This document shows positions 11,500 through 21,754 of a stretch of 64,000 nucleotides of DNA, in pieces (positions within the stretch are counted from its first letter, which is position 1; every line of letters begins with the position of its first letter). The DNA is taken from contig OZ020620.1 of NCBI GenBank assembly GCA_963971575.1, forward strand, positions 36,595,992-36,659,991, given 5' to 3'. The position numbers and the translations under genes are program-made. The notes under the pieces were generated by a model. The model made no database searches, had not been told where the DNA came from, and worked only from the letters and a program-made list of their open reading frames with translations. This DNA is from Liopterus haemorrhoidalis (Eukaryota > Arthropoda > Insecta > Coleoptera > Dytiscidae).

Positions 11500-12740
11500 A
11501 CATGTAAATACACTCAAAAAGACATATACTTTAAACTGATTTGTAGTCATGTTTGGAATAGTATTCTCTGCATATTCAAACAATTTTTGCAAAATATATT
11601 CTGGCTTGGAAAAATCTTCTGAATTGTCTTCCTGACATCTTCTGAAATATCAAATTGTATATCATATTAAATTTTATGATAATTGTTATTTTATTTAAGA
11701 ACTGATTCAATCCATGTAAGGCTAAATATACATTTAAAACGAAATAGTAGATTAAAAGAATTTCTTTCTAAATTTTTTCACACAAAATTCTTCTATCATC
11801 AAAATTTATTTTTCCGAAGGTCTTATTTTCGATGCACAAAATACTCAATGAAGACAACCTCTTCTGGGTCATTGTGCTTCTTAATTCATTTTTGATATTT
11901 TTAAGTCTTGAAAATGACCTTTCTCTAGTACAATTAGTGACTATTAAACTGAGAAACAGCCGCAAGATTGATTCCACATTGGGGTAATGTCACTTGAATA
12001 TTTTCTTTGAATATTATTTGAAACAAGTCTGTATGCGACAAAGTGGAATTTTTTGAAGGCTTATGCGTTGTCTCACATGTGTGTGGAAATGAAATAGTTC
12101 TTCAGTAAGATTTTGGTTGACATCTTCTGGGTATTCTTACACTAACAGCTCAACACCTCTTTGAAGTTCTACCTTTGATAATTTAAGATCGGCAAGAAAG
12201 GAAAATATTTTCACTACATCATCATAAACAGAAGCTCTTCTTCTTAAATTTGATTCTATAGTACGTTCAAAGGTGAGTTTGCAGTACAGGGCTTATGGAG
12301 TAGTTCTTTTTCATACTCTCTAATGGGTTCACATAATGACACTATCCTTTTCTTGCTTGTCGACGTTGCCAGCTCTAAAACGCGCTGATCTGTGAAGATG
12401 CAGTATTCTACAAATGGCCATTTGTTTTTGTTGACTGTTATTTTGAGTTTTATAAGAGTTGATTTTTGTAAATCATACGAGTTTTTCATATTATTATAAT
12501 TGACACATTTGACACTTTTACAACATTTGGCAACACCGCTCCCATTTTCCATAAGAGCTATACTGCAAACTCACCTTCGAACGCACTATAGTGCATCTAA
12601 TATAGGAATAAATGATTTAATCCTAAATTTATCTCTTGAAGAGAGTTCATCTAAGGCATCAGGATCATATGAATTTTCGTAACTCCCTTGCTTTTTACTT
12701 CTTTTTATCCTTCTGGCAGTTCTATATTCAGTATTTGGCA
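11500..12740 (-). pseudogene. hAT transposase remnant, C-terminal dimerisation region
   Basis: Minus-strand codons at 11768-11977 give LRLFLSLIVTNCTRERSFSR followed by LKNIKNELRSTMTQKRLSSLSI, the hAT C-terminal dimerisation motif as in ZMYM-type hAT transposases. Further N-terminal remnants on the same strand continue to 12250 and, beyond a MITE at 12257-12590, to about 12740. Several stops and frameshifts are present. The right terminus CAGGGCCGGATTTTCATA is found inverted at 15476-15493, beyond the nested hAT inserted at 12805; I could not find a matching left end, so it is probably deleted. Confidence 0.75.
12257..12590. mobile_element. MITE (TAGTGCGTTCAAAGGTGAG family), copy 1, uninterrupted
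   Basis: Inverted ends TAGTACGTTCAAAGGTGAG and TAGTGCGTTCGAAGGTGAG continue as GAGTTTGCAGTA, bordered by TA. A second copy at 36350-37655 is interrupted by a DINE-like repeat; this copy serves as its empty site. It splits the hAT remnant on the minus strand. A 98-codon minus-strand ORF spans the whole element including part of the end repeats, which argues against a real protein. Confidence 0.85.
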
Positions 12741-14030
12741 AACAATTTGGATGTAGGCCCCTCTTGATCTTGAGGCCCTAGGCTGAAGCCTAGTTAGCCT
12801 ATAGCAGTGGTTCCCAAACTTATTTTGTCGCGGAACCCCTATGCGCTGTTCAAAAAATTACGGAACCCTTTTATTGGAAACATTTGTAATACAACATAAA
12901 TACAAAAAAAAAAAACATTACATTACTGCAAACTTTTCCTTTTATAAATACCCCAGCAAACATTGAACTAACGGCCGAACGCCGGCAAACTGCTTTTACG
13001 CTGGTACATTGCTGGCACCAAAAGTAAGTGCAACGCCAGTATTAATAATGTACTTCACATTTGTATTTCGCACTCCGCCTATACGAAGTACTTTACCAGC
13101 ATTTTATAAGCATTCCTTATTTGTATTAATCCAAGATTATTTCTAGCGGGCCAGTGCTTATGTTTATAACTTTTTTTGAATGTAATAATTTGAAAAGTCT
13201 GACCGTTCTTAGTCATAAAACACCCTAATGGCGTGGCCTTCGAGGGTCGGTACAAGTGATATTCTGTGAGTACAAGTTGGGACGTGTTGGTGAACAGTTT
13301 TTAAAGATGTGTATTTGAATAGTTATTGATTGTGAGCATTATACAGTTTTTTATTGTGATTTGTGTGTGTTTTGTTAGATTTAAGGACGTAGTTTACACA
13401 AACTATTTCATATTAAATTGTTTAATTTTTAGTTTAGTTCAATCATAGTTTTTTTCATGTAATAAAATTTTCAATTATTAATAAATCTGATACAAGATTA
13501 TAAATATGTCATTTAAAAAATATAATTTGTCATATTTTATTTTGAATAGTGACATCTTAAATATTTTGTAAATATAATACTAACCTAAAATAATACAAAC
13601 TTAATCCAAAACTGTAAAGCTTTTTTTACAATATAACCAAGTTTCTAAAAGTCAGTAATACACTATAAAAATCACCAAAATAACCAGATCTAGTTTGTTC
13701 TTACAAAAGTGAACAGCTTATAGCATTAATGCTTATAAAATTTGTTTATTGAATTTATTTTAACACGTATGATTTCTTTAGGTTGGCACTCTTCAAGTCA
13801 GGGGGAAAAGATGTGGTAGATAATACAAGACGAATATTGGCGAAAATTATTAGTCACCCCTTATCTTTAGGATGAAATTGGTTTGACCGAAATGGCAGAA
13901 AACCATTTTCTTAAAATTCTTCATTAAATTAATAAATTAAATAAACTAATTCCTGTTATTCCTGAAATTATATTTATTTAATATTTATAAATAAATCAAT
14001 AAATTATAACTGTTAATTCAATTTACAATC

Positions 14031-14388
14031 GGCTAGTTTTACCATCGTTGAATAAATTTATTTAACAACTTAAGTTAACAATATCGCATCCAGGGCCGGC
14101 TCAGAGGTCGGGACTTCGGGGATTTTTCCCGAGGCCCCGCGCTTAAAGGGGCCCCGCGCTTTCATATTTCTAACAATTATTAGTAGCTAGGGCAAGTTTT
14201 TGACACCAAATGCAACGTTGGGGCCCCGCATATAATATTTTCCCGAGGCCCCGCAAAACACACAGCCGGCACTGATCGCATCATTCTATTGACAGCAATG
14301 TTAATTTCTTCATTAATAGTTTAAAACCGATGCGATATTGTCAACTTTACTTGTTAAATAAATTTATTCAACGATGGTGAAAATGGCC
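14031..14388. mobile_element. MITE with ~55-bp inverted repeats (GGCTAGTTTTACCATCG)
   Basis: GGCTAGTTTTACCATCGTTG and the inverted right end GGCCATTTTCACCATCGTTG continue through GAATAAATTTATTTAACAA to AATATCGCAT, giving about 55-bp arms. The loop is occupied by a 184-bp hAT MITE. Confidence 0.75.
14091..14274. mobile_element. 184-bp hAT MITE (TSD ATCGCATC)
   Basis: A perfect 8-bp duplication ATCGCATC (14083-14090, 14275-14282) flanks CAGGGCCGGCTCAG and the inverted CAGTGCCGGCTGTG. The interior is GC-rich with repeated GAGGCCCCGC. This is the innermost level of the nest. Confidence 0.92.
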
Positions 14389-14533
14389 AAATGAGTATTT
14401 ATTTTGCACCTAACCATTAATTTATTTTAATACTGGGTAAGTACACATATATTACATTTGAAACACTAGAGAGTGGGTATAATATAAGCACTAGTCTGTC
14501 AGAAATAAATCTTGCAACTAATGCGATTATTTT

Positions 14534-14845
14534 GCACTTTACCGTTGCTGGGCCAGCAACTGATACATCAATGGGCCAGCTAACGGCCACGGGGACACCG
14601 GGGCACTGGCCCAGTGCAAAATGCCAACACTGGCCCAGTGCGAAATGCCAGCACTGGCCCAGTGCGAAATGCCAGCACTGGCCCATTACTTTCAATGCAC
14701 TTTACCGTTGCTGGGCCAGCAACTGATACATCAATGGACCAGCTAAGGGCCACGGGACACCGGGGTACTGGCCCAGTACGAAATGCCAGCACTGGCCCAT
14801 TACTTTCAATGCCGGCGAGTATGTGCTTTACCAGTACTGGTCCGG
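14534..14845. repeat. GC-rich minisatellite, 24-bp unit inside a 163-bp duplicated block
   Basis: Three 24-bp units of CACTGGCCCAGTGCGAAATG.. lie head to tail at 14604-14675. A larger block starting GCACTTTACCGTTGCTGGG occurs at 14534 and again 163 bp later at 14697. The sequence contains many GGCCAG/CTGGCC palindromes and is far more GC-rich than its surroundings. The ORFs on both strands read the repeat and are not genes. Confidence 0.85.
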
Positions 14846-15031
14846 ATAAAAATGTTTGCTGGGACGATAGAAAAGTAAAAGTTTATAAATTAGTAGTAGT
14901 TTTCATTGTATTCCTAAAAACTAAAACATTAAAAAAAAAAAAAATCATGAAATAAGTGAGCTAGATTTGCTTTTATTTAATATTTATATTTTTCATATAA
15001 AGTGTGTGACTCTTTGATAATACAGCTAGGT

Positions 15032-15331
15032 TTAATGAGAAGCATGCTTTTGCTTTGAGGATTCTAATATCATTTCAAAATTTAGTATAATATTGGATAA
15101 TCGAATTCGCATATCTGGTGCGGCATTTAGTTTGCTGCGATATTTCGATTTTGTATCAGCGTATTTTGAAAATCCTGATTCACACATGTACATAGTTGTA
15201 AACGGAAACAAAAACCGAATAGCTCTTTTTGATAAATGAGGATATTCGTCATATATATCAGACCAGATGTTGTTTATTCTAGTTTTTTGTATTTTTTTTT
15301 TTGTGTTTTTCTTAAATAAATTTTTAACCAT
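15032..15331 (-). pseudogene. hAT transposase C-terminal dimerisation domain
   Basis: A 99-codon frame reads YPHLSKRAIRFLFPFTTMYM then CESGFSKYADTKSKYRSKLN and a terminal RIRLSNI block. This is the hAT dimerisation domain (TTMYMCESGFS, KYRSKL). It lies just inside the right end of the 12805-15470 hAT in the correct orientation. The DDE catalytic core and BED finger are missing, having been replaced by the nested element. Confidence 0.8.
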
Positions 15332-16008
15332 ATCTTTATTTATTTTTATTTTTTTTTAAATATCCATTTTTATGAAACAAGAGAGATGTAAAGAGCATCT
15401 TGCTTCGCGGAACCCCTGAATTTTATCGCGAAACCCTGGGGTTCCGCGGAACACACTTTGGGAAACGCTGGCCTATATGAAAATCCGGCCCTGGTCACGT
15501 GACAAAAAAACTTGCACGACACAGAGTTAACACTGCACAGTTATGCCGAACGCACTTTGAGGTATTTACCTTATGAAAATTTCAAATGCAATTTCATGAC
15601 TCCGTGATAAGGTGTTTGCCTATAGTACGTGTTTCTTAGCCTTTTTTTAATCGCAGATTGGGGAAATGTCAAATAATTTTTTGCGGACCCGCGAAAAATC
15701 TGAAAATATCGGAAATAATACTAAAGTCTTAAACTGACAACAAAAGAAGTAACGGGGAAACGTAGTAAAAACTAGATAAAAGGGATCCAAAACGACATGA
15801 ATGAAAAGGATTGTATAAAATTCAATCCTTTGAATATTAGCAGTCCTCTATAGCAGTATTTCTCAACCGATGGTCGGCGGACTGGTCTTCCTTAGCAAAA
15901 CTTTTGTGGTCCGCGAAGGGCTTATAAATTATTATTTTTGAGATATTTTGTTCGTTTTTTATGATCTTTTGTTCATTTTCAGTGATTTTTTATTACTGAG
16001 ATATATAA

Positions 16009-17497
16009 CACTGGTCAACACAATTTTTGCTGACTTACATCTAAGACTTGTTTCTTACTAATTTGGTGCTGCTGAACTCAAATATCACATCAGTTTTTGC
16101 AACTACAACAAATACATATTTTCGGCCAAATAATGCTTCTATCGTTTAATTTTAGACGTCGATACTGTAATTGGTACAAATTTGGCGAACAATAAGGACT
16201 AAATAAAATATTCAAAATTTTTATTTATAGTGAAAGAAAGAAAATGAGAACAGTTTTAATTACATTTTAATGCATTGTGTTAAAATAAAAATACAAAATA
16301 ATTTAAGGATTAAATGGTCGTTTGTAAGATCTTCTGGAGTGCACCATTCCCGATAAGTCTCTTTTAATACTCCAACAGTAATCAGCCATCATTTGAGTAT
16401 CCCACCTTCCTTGATAACGTCTTTCCATCTCTTTTAAATCCTGATGGAAACGTTCACCTTGTTCATCACTAACATCTCCAAGATTGACAGGAAATTTGTC
16501 AAGATGACTGTTTAAAAAATGAAGTTTAACGCTCATGTTGCACCCCAGATGATGATAATTTTCAATCAAATTTTCAACGACCTCCACATAGTTTTCGGAT
16601 TTTTTATTCCCAAGAAAATTTTTGATGAGCGCCACAAAAGACTGCCATGTATTCTTCTCCATATCACTAATGTTCATTCTCTGATTTGGAACAGTAAAGC
16701 TTCCACATATATAACGAAATGTATCAGCTGTATTCAAACACTTTCTAGTAGCCATTGCTTATTTAAATTGTGCACGATTGCTTGTATAAAATTCAAAACA
16801 CTAAATTATACCAAACAAGTCTAAGACGTTCGATTTGAATGAAACAACTGACCATTTAAGGATGTAGGCTGCTAAGTACCTTACCCCTGATACTGTTTCC
16901 CCTTCCCGCTATTGCAAAAAGGATGCTGTCAGGTACCTGCAACTAAAGCTTGGAACAGAATGCACAGCGCGCTACGCCGTCAGCGCGCCGTCATTTGCGA
17001 CAGCGTTGCGTTAGCGCCGTTGACAATTTTCGTCTGCACACAATGCAATAATTTTTAACGCCGTCAAGTGTCACTTGACAACCTATATCTGTGTTTATAC
17101 GTGCGCTTTCTTTTATTAAAAGTATAATGGATGATGAAGACTTGTGTGTGATGTTATTTATGTTGTATGCAAGTTATTTATACATACAAATACTTTACCA
17201 TTCAGTAAAAACTGAGGTTAGGTGTTCTGCGTCAACGTTCAACGGCGTCAAAAGTTGAAAGTTGTCGAACTTTCAGTATCAACGGCGTTCGAACGCTGTA
17301 GGACTATGTCCATTCTTGCGTACGATAGCTTGGTTTTAACTTTCTTCTGACAGATAGCGCCGTAAAGTCAAAATACGATAGAACAAAAATTTAACGTGAT
17401 AGGCAGAAACCTTTTTAGAAATCGGCACCCCAAAATTAGTTAAAAACAAGTATCAGATTTAAGTCAGCAAAAAAAAGTTTAAATTTGTTGACCAGTG
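16009..17497 (-). mobile_element. CACTGG-ended element, possibly CMC superfamily (TSD TAA)
   Basis: CACTGGTCAACA..TTTGCTGACTTA and its inverted partner at 17455-17497 are bordered by TAA on both sides (16006-16008, 17498-17500). A CACT(G/A)-type end with a 3-bp duplication fits the CACTA-Mirage-Chapaev group, but this is inference. It carries an open reading frame on the minus strand. GC-richer text near 16960-17290 (GCGCCGTC, GTTCAACGGCG) may be a further small insertion. Confidence 0.6.
16303..16755 (-). CDS. Open 150-codon ORF of a repeat-borne arthropod protein family
   Basis: This uninterrupted frame starts MATRKCLNTADTFRYICGSF and contains VKLHFLNSHLDKFPVNLGDV followed directly by SDEQGERFHQDLKEMERRYQ and GRWDTQMMADYCWSIKRDL. 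I recognise this block as recurring in many arthropod repetitive proteins, where it sits at the C-terminal end of much longer products; I cannot name its biochemical role. Regularly placed His, Glu and Asp (HFLNSHLD, GERFHQD, ADYCW) make a catalytic or metal-binding region plausible, but that is inference. It lies in the CACTGG-ended element, so it is probably the 3' end of that element's transposase. It is shorter than I would expect for a whole protein, so it is most likely truncated despite being open. Confidence 0.55.
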   Translation of the reverse strand: MATRKCLNTADTFRYICGSFTVPNQRMNISDMEKNTWQSFVALIKNFLGNKKSENYVEVVENLIENYHHLGCNMSVKLHFLNSHLDKFPVNLGDVSDEQGERFHQDLKEMERRYQGRWDTQMMADYCWSIKRDLSGMVHSRRSYKRPFNP

Positions 17498-17849
17498 TAA
17501 TAGATATAGAGTGCATATTGTCAACTGACAATAACTGAAGCGCCTCTAGTGAGATTTTGAGAAACTAAAGGTTGTAGGATAGTCGAGTTTGTGACAAGCA
17601 TGGGAATATGTTCTTAGAAGTGGAAAGACAATTAAAGACCATTTTAGAGTGTGTTCCCGTGTGTTTCAATAAATATCACATGAAGATACCATTGAACCTG
17701 TCAAAAATATCCTACCAAAGTCAGCCATGATGTGAATGCAGTAGCGCCTCTATCGGTAGTGTCAGATGCCAATACAATAAATTTGCTCAATAGCGCAGTT
17801 ATTTTACTGGTCCGTGTCTTGTTTTCGGTTGAGAAACGCTGCTTTATAG

Positions 17850-18440
17850 TCCTCTGCAAGGATGGCAACAGTTTACAGCGTTACCCACTTGAAAACCCAT
17901 TTTTTTTCGCGACCTAGCCAACAGGGCTTTAAAAAAAAGAGAGATACGCGACCACTTTGCGTAATTTACAAATATCTAATCAGAGGAAAACTAAAAGTAT
18001 GACGTCATGGAAATATTGTAAAATTTCAACGACTGAACCGAGTAATAAAATGTTATCGGTTACTAATTTTTTTCAGATTGAAAATAGATTACATTTTTGA
18101 ATAATTTCAAAAGAAATTTATATGATACATATCTGTGATAAGATTAAATAATTTTTTAAGAATATCTGAACAGATTTATTGTTTTTTGTTTTTTTGTTTT
18201 TGAAGTGGAACACATTCTTTATATTGTCTGTGATGTTAGGCAATTATTTAAAATGGAACAGTGCTTCGAAAACTTTCAATACATTTTCGGCGAAAATCCT
18301 ATAATTTTTTTTCAAAAATATAAATGTGTTTGTTTATCCACGGATTAAGAGGTTTCATTTGATACCGCACTCAAAATTGAAAAAGAATATATTAATTTTT
18401 TCATTAAATACATATTGGTTTATATGTATCTCAAGATGTG
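17850..18440. other. No recognisable feature
   Basis: AT-rich DNA between a hAT element and the first DINE-like repeat, with no supported features. Confidence 0.5.
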
Positions 18441-18444
18441 TTTT

Positions 18445-19447
18445 TAGGGTTTTGTAGTACCAAAAAACCCTTAAACCGTCATTTTGTCGTCTGTCTGTTC
18501 GGTAAAAATTTTAGCCAAACGGGTAAACCTAGAGAGTTGAAATTTGGCATGCTTATACAACTCTTTGACCCGCACATAGGAAAAATACTAAAACATCTAT
18601 AAAATATATCCCCCTAAAATTATAAACAAATATTTGCTAATCGAAAAAAAAAAATATTTTTTTAAAATTCTGAGTAGGGTATCAAATGAAAGCCCTTGGT
18701 ACGTGGATTTTTTATTTTTGCAATATAAATTATTTAGACGCGATTATTGCCAAAATTGTGCAAAAATAATTTTGTCCCACACCCTGTAGGCGAGATGGTT
18801 TAAACTAAAAATCTGAAAAAATTCTAAGTAATGTACATTTGTGTGAACCGGAATAGCACAACAGGAATTTTGGATCAGATTATGTTTTCGGAAAATAACG
18901 CAATTTTTGTGTTTTTAGTTTGACTACGCAACATATTTAATACCTTATCTAAGACCGTGAACCAATATGCTAGATAGCGTAATCGCCTTCTAATTTGGAA
19001 ACTTAAGTTCGCTCCGCTCTCAAGGCAATTTAATATTTTCTGTTTTTTTTTTGCATTTTTATTTTGTTTTAATTATTTTTTCAAAATTCTAGTTATCTAT
19101 ATTTGGGCAAATGTTGCACTTTTTAAAAGCATAAATTTAATAAGCAGTGGAAATTGTTGAAATTTAATACACGAAATCAGAGGGGCGGGGTTATGACTTA
19201 AAACAACCAATGGAAGACATAGGCGCAATTTTCAAAATCTTAATGAACCTTGCTATATATATATAAAAAAAAAAACACTGCACATATCTAGAAACCTAAA
19301 TAATGGTATTAGGCATTTGAGTTAAAATTAACAAAAAAAATATTTTAACATAAAATTTGTTTTGGCATCCCAAATAATCATCATTCACTTACTAAATACC
19401 TGCGAAATCCTGAAATGTGTGAAAATTCTCACTTCACATCAATTTTT
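18445..19447 (+). mobile_element. DINE-1/Helentron-like repeat, copy 1 (most diverged)
   Basis: It begins TAGGGTTTTGTAGTACC, has the short hairpin closed by AAAAAACCCT, a GTCTGTCTG remnant of the microsatellite, the conserved GAGAGTTGAAATTTGGCATG block, and the 3' end TACCTGCGAAATCCTGAAA followed by a hairpin and CTTCACATCAATTTTTT. The tRNA-like region (about 18963-19025) is degenerate. It is the oldest-looking of the five copies. Confidence 0.85.
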
Positions 19448-19600
19448 TGAACTCTTCATATCTTTCCTATATGTGGGTCAAAGAATTGTAGAAGCATGCC
19501 AAATTTCAACTTTTTATGTTCAGCCGTTTGGCTACAATTTCTACCGTATAGACAGACAGACACATGAGTATAGTTTGTTTCCATACCCTAGGTACGGAAA
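19448..19600 (-). repeat. Inverted 5' fragment of the DINE-like family
   Basis: The reverse complement gives GTCTGTCTGTCTATACGGTA, AATTGTAGCCAAACGGCT and GTTGAAATTTGGCATGCTTC, matching the 5' third of the DINE-like repeat. It directly abuts the 3' end of copy 1 in opposite orientation. Confidence 0.75.
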
Positions 19601-19699
19601 CAGTCACCATAAACACGCATTTTATGCACAAAAACTAGTGAAATATAGTACAGTTTTTTTGACAGTCATAGAAAAATATATATATATATCCGAGCAATA

Positions 19700-20405
19700 C
19701 ACCGAAGTTGCCTGTTATATTTCGGGATTTTAGATCAAAAATAATTATTTATCAACAAAAGTGGTTGTATTGTTTTTTAAAATATTCTCCATAAAGATCC
19801 ATATATTTTTGTATGCGTTTGAACCAGTTTTCGAAGCAATTTTTCCATTCCGATTGCGGCTTTTTCCACTACGAAACAAATTTTTTTGACGGCCATTTCG
19901 TTCATGCAATAGTGAATGTACGCTGGTTCCACTAATGCCCAAGGATACCTCAATCTCACGATAAGTCACATGACGATCTTGCAGTATCAGTTCACGCACA
20001 GCATCAATGTTTTCCGGAACGACAACCGATTTTGGATGACCTTCACGATATTCGTCCTTAAGCGAACTATGGTCACGATTGAAGTCGGCAAACCATCGAT
20101 AAATAGTAGTCCTTGATGGTGCTTCATCGCCAAAAGTCGAATTAAGTTCATCAATGCACTGTTGTTGGGTTAATCCACGTCGAAAGTTGTAAAAAATAAT
20201 CGCTCGAAAATGTTTACGATTTAATTCAATTTTTAGCCAAGATGATTTTTTTCAGGTTACTGTAAACAACACAAATAACGCTCGTACGTCAAAACGTTCT
20301 GAGTATATATACCGCCATAAATGTAAAATTTTACGATAGAAGCGTCAGTTGTCAGATGGCAGCACAGTTCAGCGCAATCCCGAAATATAAGAGGCAACCC
20401 TCGTA
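19700..20405 (-). mobile_element. Mariner element with internal deletion
   Basis: The right end (inverted) reads TACGAGGGTTGCCTCTTATA followed by TTTCGGGATT; the left end TACACCGAAGTTGCCTGTTA matches imperfectly. At 706 bp it is about half a normal mariner. The minus strand encodes transposase N- and C-termini but not the catalytic centre. The same family is represented at 47066. Confidence 0.88.
19760..20232 (-). pseudogene. Mariner transposase, catalytic core deleted
   Basis: The N-terminal helix-turn-helix region is recognisable: GLTQQQCIDELNSTFGDEAP, then TTIYRWFADFNRDHSSLKDE and the second HTH with VTYREIEVSLGISGTSVHSL. After LLHE the sequence jumps directly to a C-terminal tail of the form FENWFKRIQKYMDLYGEYF, so the DD34D catalytic domain is gone. 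The initiator ATG is ATT at about 20230, whereas the related copy at 49172 retains ATG. Known role of the family: cut-and-paste transposition at TA. This remnant could at most bind ends. Confidence 0.85.
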
Positions 20406-20889
20406 TGTACTTGAAGCCTAGAAAAAGATGCAGATGATTACATTGAACTGAATGCGCCAAGAATTTGTATACATTTGTGATACCTATTGGGTGCGTTTTG
20501 TTGGTGGCTGGTTAGAAGCACTAGAATTGATGCGCAAGAAAACGACATTTTTGATCGTGAAGTAAACATGGAATGACATTTGCATGGAGGTTAAGTCACA
20601 GGACCCGATGGGTGAGGCGGCGAGGCGATCGCCTCAGGCGCCGGATTTATCAAGGCGCCAAAAAGAATCTTTTTTAGAGAGCCAAAATAGTCGTGATTAT
20701 CAAATTTTCCAAAAAATATTTTATTATTTCTGGTAGTGCTGTATTTGGACGGCACTTGTTTCAACCAAAATCAAGTGTAAGAAAGGTTTCAATGTTATTT
20801 ATGGTCAACATCTGTTATGGATTTAAGTGACCTGAACCAGAGAAATTCGTGAAGATCCCTATTTACTAGTGCTGTTAGAAATCGATCTT

Positions 20890-21285
20890 GACGGAACCGG
20901 AACCGGTTCCAAAAAAAAAACCGGGTCCGGGTTTACCCGGTTACCCGGTTTCGGAACCGGGTATCCGGAACCGGGTATCCGGAACCGGGTATCCGATACC
21001 GGGTATCCGGAACCGGGTATCCGGAACCGGGTATCCGGAACCGGGTATCCGAAACCGGGTACTCGGAACCGGGTATCCGGAACCGGGTAATCGGAACCGA
21101 GTATCCGAAAACGGGTACCCGGAACCGGGTAATCAGAACCGGGTAATAGGAACCGGGTATCCGAAACCGGGTATCCGGAACCGTGTAATCGGAACCGGGT
21201 ATTCGGGATAAGGTATCCGGAACCGGGTTACTTCAAAATTACGTACCCGTTTTGCCCGAAATCCAGAACCGGATACCCGTTAAAC
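20890..21285 (+). repeat. 14-bp tandem array CCGGAACCGGGTAT, left
   Basis: About 25 mostly head-to-tail units of CCGGAACCGGGTAT occur with variants (CCGAAACC, TAATCGG, ACTCGG). Each unit holds the palindrome CCGGNNCCGG. Because 14 is not a multiple of 3, the array gives repetitive Pro/Gly/Arg ORFs in several frames; these are artefacts. Confidence 0.92.
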
Positions 21286-21754
21286 ATGTTTCGGTTTCCA
21301 GCATCATAACAGTTATGGTTATTGTGATTGAGATACGTTAAGTAATACTTGCTGACGTGCATCTACTACGTACGTTTTTTGTTATATACATTTTCAATTT
21401 TGAATAGAAAAAAAAATGTAATCGTTACTTTATTTTAATTCTAAACAACTTCTTTATAATATATATTTTTGATATATTATAACTATATCAATTATAATAT
21501 ATGTTGCGCCGAGTTTAATTTTCTCACACTAAAGGATCGTCGCACTTTGACTGATATGAAAATTTTGCATAAAATTCTTAATAATCTATTATCTTGTGTT
21601 GAACTACAAAATTTAATCACTATTAATGTTCCAGTGTACAATACGCGATCTTCTTCGCTTCTTTGTATACCTTTTGCGAACACGAATTCTAACCAAAATT
21701 CTCCAATAGTCAGACTTATTGTAGTACTTACAATAATAATTTCTCAGATGTTAA

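Larger units (their letters stand above)
12952..14863. mobile_element. Unclassified DNA element with CCCAGCAAACATT ends
   Basis: CCCAGCAAACATT opens the element at 12952 and its exact reverse complement closes it at 14851-14863. Close to the right end lies a GC-rich tandem block (CACTGGCCCAGTGC) and close to the left end related GC-rich text (GAACGCCGGCAAACTGC). No transposase is recognised and no target duplication is obvious, so I leave the superfamily open. It is nested in the 12805-15470 hAT. Confidence 0.6.
12805..15470 (-). mobile_element. hAT element (TSD GCCTATAG/GCCTATAT)
   Basis: Ends CAGTGGTTCCCAAACTTATT and, inverted, CAGCGTTTCCCAAAGTGTG are flanked by an 8-bp duplication with one mismatch (12797-12804, 15471-15478). 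The subterminal text CGCGGAACCCC is shared by both ends. It carries a minus-strand hAT dimerisation ORF near its right end and is split by the element at 12952-14863. Confidence 0.88.
11197..15554. mobile_element. Element with TGCGTTCGGCATAA inverted ends, heavily invaded
   Basis: TGCGTTCGGCATAA at 11197 and its reverse complement at 15541-15554 form a 14-bp inverted pair. Between 11197 and 11370 further CGTTCGGCA/CGTGCGGCA subrepeats occur. Almost everything inside belongs to later insertions (hAT remnant, MITE, nested hAT). No target duplication is readable, so the pairing is likely but not proven. Confidence 0.5.
15854..17841. mobile_element. hAT element (TSD CTCTATAG/CTTTATAG)
   Basis: CAGTATTTCTCAACCGATGG and the inverted right end CAGCGTTTCTCAACCGAAAA are flanked by an 8-bp duplication with one mismatch. 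Its own DNA is limited to the outer segments, because the central 1.5 kb is a CACTGG-ended element. Confidence 0.85.

Noticed and set aside
12256..12552. 98-codon ORF as a real protein
   Set aside because: It spans a MITE including its terminal repeat and has no recognisable domain; the second copy has the frame destroyed.
20869..21211. Long Pro/Gly/Arg-repeat ORFs through the left GC-rich array
   Set aside because: They are readings of a 14-bp tandem repeat in several frames; similar ORFs exist on both strands of the right array.
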